A stretch of 64,000 nt of DNA from Epiperipatus broadwayi (lineage: Eukaryota > Onychophora > Udeonychophora > Euonychophora > Peripatidae). Shown one piece after another: positions 34,536 through 46,002 of the stretch (the first letter of the stretch is position 1; each line of letters starts with the position of its first letter). The translations under genes were made by a program, and so were the position numbers. The DNA is taken from contig JAQFVV010006341.1 in assembly GCA_028023455.1 (NCBI GenBank), positions 1,984,001 to 2,048,000 on the forward strand. Direction: 5' to 3'. The notes below the pieces were generated by a model. The model did no database searches. It saw only the letters and a list, made by a program, of their open reading frames with translations, and was not told where the DNA came from.

Positions 34536-35040
34536 TGGATCATCATCTCTTTTCTTTAAATTTATTGTAACCCCACTGAGTCGAATCATTTAGAGTCTCT
34601 TATTTATATTTTATTTCAATTTTATTCCATTTCTTTTCATGTCATTTCTCTTTTTTTTCTATCATCTCATTTCATTTCTCTCTCCTTTATTCTATCTTCT
34701 TATATCTCTCTTTCATATCTTTCTATCATCTCAGCCATTTAAAACATTCGTTAAAAGTTTCTTCTATCATCTTACTTCTTCTTCTTATATCTCTCTTTCA
34801 TATCTTTCCATCATCTCATTTCTTTTCTCTCTCCATTACATATATTATTTCTATTACTTTTCCCCATTTCTTTCCTTCCTCGATTCTTTTCTTTTCCATC
34901 ATTTATCCTTATCATTATCTCCATTTCATTATTAGTATTATATTTCTCTTCTTTCTTTCTCACACCCCTCTCTCATTTCATTATTAGTATTTTCTTCTTT
35001 TCTCTATCTCTTTTCTCTTTCTCATACAACCATCTCATTC
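34536..35040. repeat. Polypyrimidine tract with imperfect repeats
   Basis: The + strand is almost purely C/T with occasional A for about 500 bp. It contains diverged internal repeats such as CTTATATCTCTCTTTCATAT (twice, about 90 bp apart) and TTTCATTATTAGTATT (twice). The 98-codon frame at 34639-34935 is an artefact of this composition. Mirror-type pyrimidine tracts can form triplex DNA. Confidence 0.85.
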
Positions 35041-35369
35041 TAGTTAGGTTATAATATATACAAAAGATTTTATTAGAAAAGAAGTGGGGTGCTTATCTTC
35101 CCCCAAAGGATTTAATTAGATTTTTCATACTGTAGGTATTATTTATTATAGTGGAGTTGTTTTTATTTTTAAGAGATATCTGCTGAATATTTTTTGATAG
35201 AGATTTTGTTTGATTAAAAATATATTCATCAGATCTTACTAATATTGAAAATGTCTCAGCAAATATTTGACATGTGATTGCAAAGTTTGTATTTAACTAT
35301 TTCGCAAGTTTTTTTTTTCATTTTGAATGAAGTAAATTTTATATATTTATATGAAACTAAAAAATATTA
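35041..35369. other. Intronic spacer, nothing recognised
   Basis: No repeats, frames or motifs of note were seen. Confidence 0.6.
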
Positions 35370-35577
35370 AAACAGGCAAATCTCTCTATACATATTGCCA
35401 TTCAGGGCAAGCCAGAGTAATCAATGGATGCCTGAATTCTTGTGCATAAAATCCCCATCTAGTGTCTACTCATCCAATATCTCCAGACTAGTTTCTGGCT
35501 TGTTGCCTTCGTCTGTGAGGTGCCTTGGATTTAAGAACACTGAGTGGCAATACGTATAGAGAGTTTTGCCTGTTTTA
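35370..35577 (+). mobile_element. Compact foldback retroposon copy
   Basis: AAAACAGGCAAATCTCTCTA at about 35371 and its inverted partner TAGAGAGTTTTGCCTGTTTT at about 35558 bound a roughly 210-bp copy of the family at 7495-7959. The loop retains CTAGTTTCTGGCTTGTTGCC (the inverted hammerhead-like region, decayed). A target duplication is not obvious beyond ATTAA/TTAAT flanks. Confidence 0.75.
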
Positions 35578-38348
35578 ATAACAGTTAAGAGCAAGCATAA
35601 GAAATAGTGATCATGTGATGTTTATTGACTAAAAAATATGTTCTACTAATTATAAGGGCAATCATGTGCAGTACTAAATTAGTCATCCTTAACTTATATA
35701 TACTTGTAGAATTAATAATTGTAAATTATAAGTTTCACAGTACTGGTTTATGAATATAGGTGAATTATTACTTTGGCATAATGATGAATCAAAATCTTCT
35801 GCATGTTTTATTGTCAATCAATGGATTTGTTATTATCATGTTTTTATTCTTCATAATAATCAAAACTGAAAAAATTACCCCTCCCCCCCCTTGGAGCCTA
35901 CCCAATTTTTGAGCATTTGATGGGAATGAAGCCAAATAATTTCATTGTATTTATGTCTAACATTGCTGTATTTTTCTTAGTTAGGAATTTTAAACATCAT
36001 TGGTTGTATGCGGAAAGAACCTTCTTAGTAACTGGTATAACCTGTTTTTATGAAGTTCATATTTTAGGAAAAAAGGAGAAATATCAGCTGGAGGTTTAAA
36101 TATTGTATTTTTATTTATATACAATTATTTATGATTATACATGAACTTATTGCACATTTCAAACAATAATTTCTTGATAAAAATAGTAAGAACATTTAAT
36201 TATAATGTTTGATTATAAAATGTGTCTTCATTAGATGAAATGTTTCATGAATATCAGCTAGAGTTTACTTTTGTGTTGTTTTTCAGCATTTTTTGGAAAT
36301 TATGATTTTATTACATTTAGGAATACCATAATCTTTTAATTTTTTATCTCGTCTAGTTTATTTCAGACACACGCACCCCCATTGGTATAGCTCTTAATGT
36401 CTATGATTAGATTTTTATAGTTTTCTTATGAATATGAAATTTAAATTGCTTAGTCTTAATATTAGAATCTGGTCAGCTATTTATTATTAGGTTTGTTTGA
36501 TTATTATATTGATTAATTTCTTTTTTTTTCTCAATACATTATTTCTAATTTTAATAAGTCACCAATAAGTCATGGCTATTAAATGTGTAATATTGAAATG
36601 TATATAAATTTATTCCAAATATGTTACTACAATAAAATGATTCTTTAAGAATCTGACTTATGAATTATACTAATGTATTTGAAGTGTTGGATCTAAATTA
36701 TTTTTTAATTAAAAATAAATATATACATATCAATTTATGTAAATACTTTTGCCTTTTTAATTAATTTTAATGTGAAAAATAGTTATAATTTCAGAATTTA
36801 TTTCTGAATCATGGGTACAATTAAAACTAAATGATGTATTATTTAGTCATATATAATGTGAAATTTCTGAAACTTATAACTCCTTGAGAAGGAGATAATT
36901 ATTATTATTATTATTTTTACATAACCACTAAATATATTAATATATTTGTCACAGTGTTTGATAAACTTTTGAATATTTGAAATAAAAAAAGTAATTGCTG
37001 GAGTTAAGTAGATTATATTTATTTGTTTTCAAAATGCATTTAACTCTTGAAAATCATAAACAAAAGCAATAATCTTAAGCACTGGTTAAAGTGTAACTAC
37101 ACGTTTCAATACTGATTCTGGAGAATTCATGTTATCTTTTTTAATTTAGACTAGTCTCCTATTGTGTGGAATGACATAGTGAAATAATGCACATGTATCT
37201 TTTGAATATTAACAATAGGTTCTACTATGTGTGGTATTTTATTTTTATCTTGTGATACTTCATTATCAAGACTAAATATTTGCTTACTTTTTGAAAACTT
37301 CACACACTCACACACATATATATATATACTTATTATGCTTAACATATAAATTGTTCAACTTAGAGAATATTTATTATGCTTAGAGTGATTTAAATAAGGT
37401 CAACTTTATCAGACACGTCATGTGAATAAAAAGTATAATTTCCAAAGTGGTAATAAGAAATTATATAATTATTATGACGTGTAGTAGTCACATTAATAAA
37501 TACTTCTCATAAATAATACTTTTAGCATTGACCTGATGTCATAAAATTCAGCTCTACAAGGCTTCTGAGCAATCATTTTTATATATTTATTTCATAAGTT
37601 CTTGTGCTCATCTGATATATCCAGAAGCATTTAGAGATATAATCACCTTTTAAATGGCTCCCACATATTAAATTTTTTTATGTCTAATCTTATCAACTTA
37701 CTTATAACAACAAACACAGTTAGCCTTCATATAAGAATACCTGGTAGAGAGGCACTATAATATTCATCAATAATGGCTTTATAAGCTATGCCTCATGTTA
37801 TGACTAGATATGATTGCGGCACTTAGGCAAATTGCAACATTATGACATCATTTTTGACTATATTAGTCTGTTATCATCTGAATCTTGCATCGGTAGAAAT
37901 AATTGCAAAGATTATTTTTAATTCAGATCTGCCTGTAACTTAATACCATCAGAGATTGACTTCCTAACAGTGAACATTATGAGGTTATATCTATCTATCT
38001 AACTGTGTCAACTTTTTTATAGTGTTAATGGTTTTCAAATATTTTTTATGCATACATACTAATTTAATGCAATAATTTGTGGTTATACATTTATGATGAA
38101 GAATCCTGGACATCTTTGCTTTTTTTTTCTGAATGCTGAATTCTAGCTGTCCTAAATGTAAAATATTGACTACAAATGATTTTTGCAATATCTACTGGCT
38201 CCCACATTTTCAGTTCTCTCTAATAAACAATTTTTTTATATTGAGCCTAATTGTATATGTATAGTTTGTTATTAGTGTGACTTGACACTACAATTTTAAT
38301 TTATAATTTAAAGAGTTTATTATATATGTATATGCATATAATTTTTAG
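35578..38348. other. Intronic stretch, nothing firm
   Basis: (ATT)n lies near 36898-36915 and a CA/TA microsatellite near 37305-37325. The frame 35917-36099 (60 codons) has no recognised motif. A slightly G+C-richer region at 37540-38240 gives short minus-strand readable pieces that I cannot assign. Confidence 0.5.
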
Positions 38349-38426
38349 GATTTTCCACATGCAAAAAAAAAAAAGCAGTCAAAGAAATCATTAAAAAATT
38401 CACAGCGTCCAACGAGATTTAAACCA
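38349..38426 (+). CDS. Host gene exon b (lysine-rich linker)
   Basis: The exon is 78 bp, with acceptor ATTTTTAG|GAT and donor CCA|GTAAGC, phase 0 at both ends. It encodes 26 residues: D-F-P-H-A, then a lysine/serine-rich run, ending R-P-T-R-F-K-P. The phase is compatible with exon a (stop-free only in the frame that continues exon a) and with exon c. A basic linker at this position fits a chromatin protein and parallels the basic linker between the two parts of the WHIM region in CECR2. It contains a 12-A run, so it is a likely site of sequencing error or slippage. It is short, so support comes mainly from splice sites, phase and composition. Confidence 0.65.
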
Positions 38427-40039
38427 GTAAGCTGTTTTTTTTTTTTTTACTTTTATAAAAATTACAAGTAAAAATGTTTTATGTTTTTTTTCACACTCAC
38501 ATGAATTACATATGCATGAATAACTTTGGAAAATATAGATAGTAAAGTATTAAAATAATCTCTTATTTATCTTGTTATATCATACAATCATGTCACTTTA
38601 ATATCTTTTTATTAGGACATTTTAAAATGAAACATTATGATCAAATTGTATAATGCTTAAATCTTTGAAATAAATTTCTAGTTCCATTTCACTGTAAAGA
38701 ATTTATTAATTAATATATTTAACTTTTTCTTACATCCTCAGTTTCTGCATGGTTAAAAATAAGATAGAAAAAAACTGCATAATGATTGTTAGTATTAGTA
38801 GGTATTATCAAGGTGACCTCAGTATTATACAAACAGAATTTTTTCCTGAATGATTTATCATTTTTTCAGTGTTCAGATTCTTTTGTAACATTGATGTGAT
38901 GATGGAGTCTATCCAATTTATTGCCAATAAATCTTTGACTATTAACTTTTTTGAACATATACATTTTTTGAATGCATGAATTTTTCTCATGTCTTGACTA
39001 TAATAAAACAATTTTAACCCAGTCATTTATGCAAAAGTTAAAAAGTATACAAATACTTAATTAACTATAATCATCCTTCTTATTATCCATAATATTTTCA
39101 AATTTTTGTCAGCAACATAATTCTAAATATAAATGCTTTTTCTTTGCATTTTTAATGTTCACAGCAATAAGGAATTGTGGGAATTGACATGATTTTCATT
39201 TTTTAAGATATGTCCCTGCGTAAAGATTTTTTTCAAAGCTTTCTTCACAATTTTTCTCATTGCCAAATCAGTGTTTATATATTCTTTGATGTTAATGAAT
39301 GAATCAGCGAGTTGACATGTTTTCTCTATCAATTTCAGAATCACTTGCTGAACTTATCATCAATTTTTTATTTTATTTTAGCTTTTTTCCTATCATTTCG
39401 TTTTCTTGTTCAACTTTTTTAATAACTTCATTTCTTCCAATTTTTGACTATTGAGTTCTAATATTAGCATATGCAAAATGATTGACATTTTATATTCATC
39501 ATTACAATTTGAATAATTAGAGTGATAATAGGCAGTAATATCAAATCTCTGTTTTAACTGTTACATTTTATAATTAGCTTGGACTACTAAATCTTAGGCT
39601 TTGTAATCTATAAAGTGCATGTTGATTTATTTCTAATATCTTTTACATTTTTCCTGAAATCAATTTGTACTTCTGGCAATTTTTTTTAGATTGTAATATC
39701 TTGGGTGCTATCAGCATATGATGTCATATGATAGATTACACATTCTATCAGTGTTCTGTAGCCAATAATTGAAAGGAACAACATTTAGAAGATTTTTTTA
39801 ATTAAAAAAAAAAATTTCTTTAATTTAAATGAGTTTTACTTTAAAAATATAATTAAAATTTGTTTTATTGCTGTCTTTCTTAACAACAGTCCACATGCAA
39901 TTTAGTATTATAATGTTTAGTTTCAGCCAAATGCTATAAAATAAAATATCTTTGTATAAACAGTAATAATTGTATATATATAATAATAGTATATAAAAGT
40001 TCTTTTCAGAAAATATTTCATGTGACATGATGTACTATG
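38427..40039. other. Intronic stretch with unassigned minus-strand frames
   Basis: Minus-strand frames at 38808-39026, 39159-39344 and 39825-40028 are lysine/isoleucine-rich. 39159-39344 (containing L-I-E-K-T-C-Q-L-A-D-S-F-I) is the most protein-like. They might be pieces of one decayed element, but no family motif is visible. Confidence 0.4.
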
Positions 40040-40522
40040 GCTTTTTCTTTCTCTGAGTCAGGAATCTCTCAGCCACTATACTCAGAGAAACTCTATTAAT
40101 CACTTTACCTTTCCATTCTCCACCCTACGTTTTTCCCATATTCTTCTCTATACTGCTCCATCCCATTTTCACAACCTTATCTTTGTCAATTCTATGACCT
40201 TTATACTTAAATCTCCCATATCTTTTTCCAAATCTAGCATAAAAACCAAGAATCACATTGTTTATATTTATTCTCCCATAACTTCATTATTTGTATCTTT
40301 TTTGCTTGTAAGCATTTACATTCAATTTACAGATGTCTAATATTTTCTGTGCCTTCCTTACATAACTTGCAGACTAAATCATCCATATTTTTTTCATTTA
40401 TGTGTATATTCTCTTGTTGCTAATGATCCTGTTCGAGCCGTAAATAGTTAACTACTTTCCTTGCTATTATTATAAATGAACTCTCACCCAATATTCTGTT
40501 TAAATGCATTTATTCTTCTATT

Positions 40523-40895
40523 CTATTCCTTGCCACTATAACATTCAACAATTCTCCTAACACATTCATCCCATCTTTTGTTTAAGTATACTATCATAAA
40601 GTCTTTATCCAAATCTTCTGCATACTGTACCATCTTTCTCACCCATCTTGTTGTCTGTCCTTTACTCATAACCCAATTAAATACTATTTTCTTATTATCC
40701 ATAAATTGCAATTTACTGAACATTTTCATTTTGCTTTTTGCATATCTTATATAAAAACTTGACCATCATATTTCTCCTTGAATTGCCTCCTATGCTGTCC
40801 ACATATCTGCATTTAATGCATGTCTTCCTACTTCTTTTTGTACTTTTTCCAAATAATCCAATACCCTTTACAAACACATAACACATAGTTGACAT
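40523..40895 (-). pseudogene. LINE C-terminal region remnant
   Basis: Two overlapping frames (40713-40895 and 40523-40729) encode a cysteine-containing, lysine/arginine-rich region: K-T-C-I-K-C-R-Y, then W-V-M-S-K-G-Q-T-T-R-W-V-R-K-M and K-R-W-D-E-C-V-R-R-I. It sits where the RT thumb and C-terminal region of a LINE ORF2 is expected. The shift between the two frames is a disabling mutation. Confidence 0.7.
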
Positions 40896-41173
40896 AAGTT
40901 AACCCTGCTATTGCTACTCCTTCCTTACAATTCTAGATACATCATATTTATTATATGAAAATACTATTAATTTCTTTATTGGTCCCTTTCTTTTCTCTGT
41001 TTCATTTACCAATTGTTTCTCCCATTCAGCCAAGCAATTTCTCTGATTACTTGAGACAATTCCAAAATACTTATACCTATTCACCACATTTAACTTTATA
41101 TCCCCCTATAAAAGTTATTTCTATTTTCTTTCCCCAGCATTTATTATCATTGCTTTTGACTTTTCCTCGCTAA

Positions 41174-41370
41174 ATTTAATCCCCATCTGTGCACAAAAAG
41201 ATATCATCAGCAAATAAAAGATCTGATAATGTACATACTCCCTTGCCATCTATTAATGGTATCTTTACCCCTCTCCCTAGTCTTTCTCTTGCTCTCTCCA
41301 TTTCTCTCAAATATAACAAATACAAAATAGATGACATAGGGCATCCTTGCCTTAGTCCCATCCACTTTTA
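41174..41370 (-). pseudogene. LINE reverse transcriptase, palm part
   Basis: The minus-strand frame contains M-G-L-R-Q-G-C-P-M-S-S-I-L-Y (the GxRQGCPxSPxLF block) and, about 40 residues on, L-L-F-A-D-D-I-F-L (the catalytic FADD box). The two motifs are at the normal spacing for non-LTR RT. The upstream half of the same domain lies at 42400-42880, separated from it by the nested Penelope-like fragment. This is the strongest single RT signature in the window. Confidence 0.95.
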
Positions 41371-41434
41371 AGTCTAACTAATTATATATTTCCTCACTGA
41401 TACATATAGTAATTATTTTCATACAGTATCTTAA

Positions 41435-42289
41435 TATATATATGTGTGCTCTGCGCACAGATAATGAAGCTATTAATTGTATGTGAAATTATCAAAATTT
41501 ACCGCCAAGCGCTTTTGGGACAGTTTATAGTCTTGTATTTATAGCGACTTGTATTTGATTAATAACTATAATATTAATGTAAATTTTATGCAAATTCATA
41601 TGCAGATGTTACGTGGACCATTTTCGAGATAGAGAAAAGCAAGCCTCTCTTCTGTTGATTGCTGATGGATCACTTACAATGTAGTAAGCTTCCCTGACGT
41701 TACGTTTGATATCGTTTGTTTCAGAGCAAATGACGCTGGCTGTGATGGTTAGAAAAGCATGGCCAGTGACTCTCTCATGCTCAACGAAACCCGAATTACC
41801 TTCAAGCTTTGTTTTAGTTCTGTTATAAAGGTATCTGTGTTGAGCTACTCTGGTGGTAATGTTAGTTTTAGTCTCTCCATAATATGTTGCCATACAATTT
41901 CTTTGGGGGCAGGTGATTCTGTACACAACTTGAGGGGTGAGTTTGGGTACGATCCTGTTCTTGGTGTTATTTATCAGTCTATTGGTGTTAGGAGGCAAAC
42001 GGAAAGCGACTTCTAAGTCACTTGATAGTTTATTAATAAGGCTTTTGGCTGTTGAGTGGATGTATGGGATTAGGATTCTCGGTTTGCTCTCTTTCTTGTA
42101 ACCATGGCTTATTTCATAGAAGAATTTGTTAACTTTTCTGTTGATTAATATTATAGTTATTAATCAAATGCAAGTTACCATGAATATGGGACTGTAAACT
42201 GTCCCGAAAGCGCTTGGCGGTAAATTTTTATAATTTCACATACAATTAATAGCTTCATTATCTGTGCGCAGAGCACATATATATATATT
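41435..42289 (-). mobile_element. Penelope-like element fragment with inverted ends, nested in LINE
   Basis: An insertion of about 855 bp lies within the LINE RT. Its ends, 41435-41533 and 42190-42289, are inverted complements of about 100 bp: GTGCTCTGCGCACAGATAAT at the left is matched by its complement at the right, and both arms contain ACCGCCAAGCGCTT or its complement. Between them is a GIY-YIG endonuclease reading frame on the minus strand. The right arm also reads GGGAC-loop-GTCCC-GAAAG with a following GGTA, which is the stem II to stem III part of a hammerhead; CTGATGA is decayed. The target duplication is unclear because the flanks are TA-rich. Confidence 0.85.
41609..41998 (-). CDS. 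GIY-YIG endonuclease domain of Penelope-like element (partial)
   Basis: The open frame is 129 residues. The hallmark is V-V-Y-R-I-T-C at about residues 24-30, followed after a C-P-Q-R-N-C pair by T-Y-Y-G-E-T. This is the GIY-YIG core with the CxxC-type insertion usual in Penelope-like elements. Downstream are T-R-V-A-Q-H and F-V-E-H-E-R-V-T-G-H, compatible with the catalytic arginine and the histidine-rich part, and a possible late glutamate (N-V-R-E-A-Y-Y-I). The domain nicks DNA during retrotransposition. The RT half that normally precedes it is absent, so the copy is 5'-truncated and cannot act alone. It is the least damaged transposon frame in the window. The + strand frame at 41759-42016 is its shadow. 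Confidence 0.9.
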   Translation of the reverse strand: MPPNTNRLINNTKNRIVPKLTPQVVYRITCPQRNCMATYYGETKTNITTRVAQHRYLYNRTKTKLEGNSGFVEHERVTGHAFLTITASVICSETNDIKRNVREAYYIVSDPSAINRREACFSLSRKWST

Positions 42290-42399
42290 AATTTATTTCA
42301 AACGCTAATGAAGTAAAATCTTAACTATTTCAACAATATCTTAATAAAATCCCCTACAACTCTATTCATTCCCAAATTTATTAAACTTACCCATAGTCT

Positions 42400-42880
42400 A
42401 TTTCTTTTTACTCTTGTTATATGACTTCTCTGTATCTTTAAAGACCATATATAACTGTCTATCTGTATTTGTATTCTTATATATAAATTGTGATACTACA
42501 AATAAACAATCTCCTATACACCTATCTAATCGAAAACCTCCTTGCATTTTTTTTTCACTATATTATTTTTTTCCATCCATTTTGCGATCCTTCCAGCCAC
42601 AATATATGCAAAAACTTTATATAACACTGATGTTATCGCTATCGGTCTATAATTATGTAACTTTGTATGATCTTTATTTTTTTTTTTTTTACGCTTGCAT
42701 TATTTCCACTATCTAGAAATTCTCTCTTCTGTGTGCCATCTTATTAAAATGTGATAATAGATTTAATTTTGTTCTATTTCCTAAATTCATCACAATCTCT
42801 GTTGCCCATCCATCTAAACCTCTTGCTTTTCCACTTTTCAATTTCTTCTCTGCCTCATTCAATTCATTTTTTTGTAAATC
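42400..42880 (-). pseudogene. LINE reverse transcriptase, fingers part
   Basis: Minus-strand readable stretches include L-K-S-G-K-A-R-G-L-D-G-W-A-T-E-I (the KxGKAPGxDG block) and N-Y-R-P-I-A-I-T-S-V-L-Y-K-V (the NYRPIxLxxxxxK block). After a frame change comes Y-M-V-F-K-D-T-E-K-S-Y-N, equivalent to FxDxxKAYD with the first catalytic aspartate. A poly-T run near 42680 (+ strand) marks one frameshift. The + strand frame at 42414-42716 is a shadow. Confidence 0.9.
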
Positions 42881-42917
42881 TAATATTTCCATTACTTTTA
42901 TGCATTTATATATATTA

Positions 42918-43329
42918 AGACTATCCGCCTAAATGCAATAGTAAGGACCTCTAAAAAATCTTAACACAAGATTAATGACTTTAAAAGACAAAAGCGGCTT
43001 CTTATCTTCGACCTATTTTCTAATTATGTAGGTGAATCTAAAGCATTTTGATTTGAGAGCATGAAGCTATTAACTACTTCATTGACTAAGTCCACAATTT
43101 CTATATAAACTAACGTACGCAAAATCTTTCGATTTACAACAAGTCAGTGTGAAGCTCTTATAATTAGAAATTTTATAAAAATGTTTATAAAAAAAATCGA
43201 AATGCTTTAGATTCATCTATATAATTAGAAAATAGGACTAAAATAAGAGGCCGCTCTTGTCTTTTAAAGTCGTTAATCTTGTGTTAAGATTTGTAGAGGT
43301 CCCTACTGTTGCATTTAGGCATATAGTCT
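42918..43329. mobile_element. 412-bp MITE with ~138-bp inverted repeats
   Basis: Arms 42918-43055 and 43193-43329 are inverted complements with roughly 85-90 percent match. Terminal AGACTAT is followed by GCCTAAATGCAA; internal landmarks are TCTTAACACAAGATTAA and GACTTTAAAAGACAA. It has no coding capacity. It is inserted between the endonuclease and RT parts of the minus-strand LINE. The family is not recognised, and the target duplication is masked by TA-rich flanks. Confidence 0.85.
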
Positions 43330-43674
43330 TTAGGGTATAGCCTTAATATATATATATATATCACTTACGTATTGAATATGCACTTTATAAATTATTAATT
43401 ATATGCATTTATGTTTGGTATCATTCTGTCCTTTTCTATATCTATTACATACTTTTCTTTAATTCTTCTCTAGAGACACTTTTTCCTCATTGTCTAGTAA
43501 TACTATTTCTCCCCTATATTCTTTTTTTTTTTAATATATTTCCAAAATTTTTTACTCCTATCTCTTACATTTTTATTAATATCCTTCAATAATTTACTAT
43601 TTAATTTCATTCTCTCTATATAATCATCTATTTTAGTCAACTTTTTTTTAAAAAAATACTTTTCCCATTTAATA

Positions 43675-43875
43675 TTAACATTTTTTTTTCACTTTCTTTG
43701 TTTTTAATAGCTCATTTATATTCTCTGCATGCTTTTTTCTCTTTTTTACATTTTTACTAATTCTCACTCTTCTGTCACTTTTATTCTCGTGAGTATTCTT
43801 ACCTAAAACCCTATTTGCCACTTTTTCTCTTTCACCAGACCAGTCCTTATATTCATCTACAGCAAACTCTTCCAT
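43675..43875 (-). pseudogene. LINE linker between endonuclease and RT
   Basis: A 66-codon minus-strand frame of strongly basic composition (M-E-E-F-A-V-D-E-Y-K-D-W, then many K/R). It lies between the SDH end of the endonuclease and the start of RT, where LINE ORF2 has a charged linker. It is assigned by position only. Confidence 0.6.
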
Positions 43876-43969
43876 GATTTCTTATACTTTTATATTTTTT
43901 TAACTTATTATTATTCATTCTCCATTCACATCTTTCACTATCCTGTCTACTTTTATTACTAATTCCCAC

Positions 43970-44635
43970 CACATTTTAACCATTTCTATTATAAAGAAAT
44001 TATGATCACTATTGCATATTCTCATCATTGTCAAACACTTAAATTTTCCATACTTTATTCATTCCCTTTTTCTCTAATAATGCATAATCTATTGTGTGAA
44101 ATATATTATTTCTATACCCTGTGTATTGTTTGTCATAAATATTTGATAAATTTCCAATGTTCAAATAACACTCTCTGACAAAAAAAATTTTAAAAGCTGT
44201 TCATTCTTGTTATCCACATCATCAATTTCTTCAATATTATGCCTATCATATCCCTTATAACCATTATTTTCTTTCCCTTTTCTTAGAAACTCTGTATATC
44301 CTTAACTAGTATTCATATATGCTACTGTTCCACTCCATTATAGTTTGACTATCTCCAGTGGCCCTGTATACTATAGCCACCATCCACTCATCTTCCTAAC
44401 CTTTTCTCATATCACAAATGTTCTCGACACTTAACAGTATTACTCCTTTACTACCTCTTTTTTCTTTTCTATTTATACCTTGCCATATCAAGTCTTTCAG
44501 TGTAGGTTCTTCTCTTAGATGTGTTTTCACTACCGGTAATACCTAAGCTCTTCATTTATAACTGCTTTGTTTAATTCCATCACTTTTCTGGTCTTCTACC
44601 ATCTTGCATATTCAAATTTCCAATTTTAACAATTT
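43970..44635 (-). pseudogene. LINE AP-endonuclease remnant
   Basis: Readable minus-strand pieces, in shifting frames, start with K-I-G-N-L-N-M-Q-D-G-R-R (the N-x-x-G start of the fold). They continue with a D-E-W-M-V-A-I-V-Y-R-A block (WxxxVYR), a G-D-M-like block near 44250, then T-I-D-Y-A-L-L-E-K-K and finally C-N-S-D-H-N-F, the SDH catalytic end near 44000. This is the normal order for the APE-type endonuclease of CR1/L2-like LINEs. Several stops and shifts inactivate it. Confidence 0.8.
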
Positions 44636-44799
44636 CTTCTTTTCTTAATTGACTTTTATAAATTCTTTTGATTCTTTCTTCTCTATAACATTTGTTAAGT
44701 TTTTTACATCCTGTCCATTCTTCTTTTTAATAATATTGCAATTTAAAACCCTACGCCCCTTTATAAGTTTCCCGAACTATATTTTTTATAGATTAAATT

Positions 44800-45302
44800 C
44801 CCTAATACTTCACTTCATTGTTTTGCTAAGTGCAATCTATCTTTACTGTACAACTCCCTCTTACTAATAAAAAAATCACACGTATCCTCAAACATATCAT
44901 TATTTCTCTCACATAGTTTTTTTAATCTCTCATTTATAGAACATGCCCTATCTAACATATACTTGTTACCAAATCTTGGTAGTAATTCAACTATTCTTAT
45001 TCTTCCTTTAATCTTATTCAAATTACTAATCAATTCTTTATACTCATCCATTACTCTCTGATTTTTCCCTACCATAACATAAACATACTACTACCTTGTT
45101 TCTTTACCTTATCTATAATGTCCGTAATTTTACCTCCAGGCAAACATTTTCTTACATATCTATTTCTATTTTCTCTTGCAATTACATCTCCACATCCTCT
45201 AATTATCAAGTCTTCTATCAACATTGTCTCATAGTTTACTTTACCTGTTTCATCCATACTATTCTCTTCCACCTCCTGGACTTCCAATCTACCCATTGAC
45301 AT
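44800..45302 (-). pseudogene. LINE ORF1 with SGNH-hydrolase-like domain
   Basis: Two frames (45302-45069 and 45075-44815), separated by a frameshift near 45070, encode an ORF1 ending in a GDSL/SGNH-like fold. Readable parts are I-I-R-G-C-G-D-V-I, a V-G-K/T-N block near 45070, and D-R-L-H-L-A-K-Q (the DxxH catalytic block) near 44825. Esterase-like ORF1 proteins are known in CR1/L2-group LINEs. The copy at 63259-63905 aligns residue by residue and has the coiled-coil N-terminus missing here. The + strand frame at 45096-45299 is a shadow. Confidence 0.8.
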
Positions 45303-45359
45303 CTATCTATTTTATATCAAATTAACTAGAACTTATAGCAATGATATAATATGTTTAAG

Positions 45360-45830
45360 GAAGAGGAAAAAAATCTGTATAAATGTATACTACATATTTT
45401 CCATTAATTTGCCATTAGCCAATTATTAGTTAAATTCATTGATGTTTTATATATATTCATACAATTATTTTTGTTGTAATTAATGTGATTGGTTTCATAT
45501 ATCTTCCTTCTATTAGGCATTTTAATATAATTTAATGATTTTATATTTTTTACATAATCATTTTATGTCCATATTTTAAATAATGAATATATAAGGCAGA
45601 TTTATTATCTGTTCTATTAATCACATTATTATGTTCTTTTTCTCTTTCATGTAATTGTTTCCCTGTATGTTCATAGTAAATTATACTGCTGCAATTTCCA
45701 TTATTAATTTTATATATATATATTTTTTTTATATCATCTCTTAATTTATAATTACCTATTAAGTTGTCAAGATTTTTGCTATTTGATCATTCTATGTTAG
45801 TGATTTTATCCATATAATTTTTATTTTTTA
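45360..45830 (-). pseudogene. GIY-YIG domain remnant, left arm
   Basis: Read on the minus strand, this matches the frame at 46003-46284. It includes the region of the signature Y-Y-G-Y-T-G-K (here I-Y-Y-E-H-T-G-K), the following R-E-K-E-H-N-N and a C-terminal I-H-Y-L-K-Y block. It has more indels than the right arm, and the initial D-K-I-T-N-I differs from the right arm. It is a decayed copy of a Penelope-like endonuclease domain. Confidence 0.75.
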
Positions 45831-46002
45831 ATAATGTATAATGGATTCTAGGGAAGTATGAAAGATTTATCCATTTTCTATTATTCTTGGAACTGCTATT
45901 ATTATTTCTAATAGAATTATTATTAGTATTTAAATTAGATGGTTTCATTTAAATATTAATACTAAATCTGTTATAAATAATAACAGCAGCTCTAAGAATT
46001 GC

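Larger units (their letters stand above)
40040..45302 (-). mobile_element. CR1/L2-type LINE, decayed, with two nested insertions
   Basis: On the minus strand the order is SGNH-type ORF1 (45302-44800), AP endonuclease (44635-43970), a basic linker (43875-43675), RT (42880-41174) and a C-terminal region (down to about 40500). The copy is interrupted by a Penelope-like fragment (41435-42289) and a MITE (42918-43329). Without these it would be about 4 kb. Its 5' end is lost at 45302, where a Penelope-like palindrome begins; a fuller 5' end of the same family is at 63150-64000. It lies antisense to the host gene. Confidence 0.9.

Noticed and set aside
34639-34935. 98-codon serine/phenylalanine-rich frame
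   Set aside because: It is a by-product of the polypyrimidine tract; codons are almost all TCN/TTN/CTN with no protein-like pattern.
45096-45299. 67-codon + strand frame
   Set aside because: It is a shadow of the minus-strand LINE ORF1, which aligns with the second copy at 63 kb.
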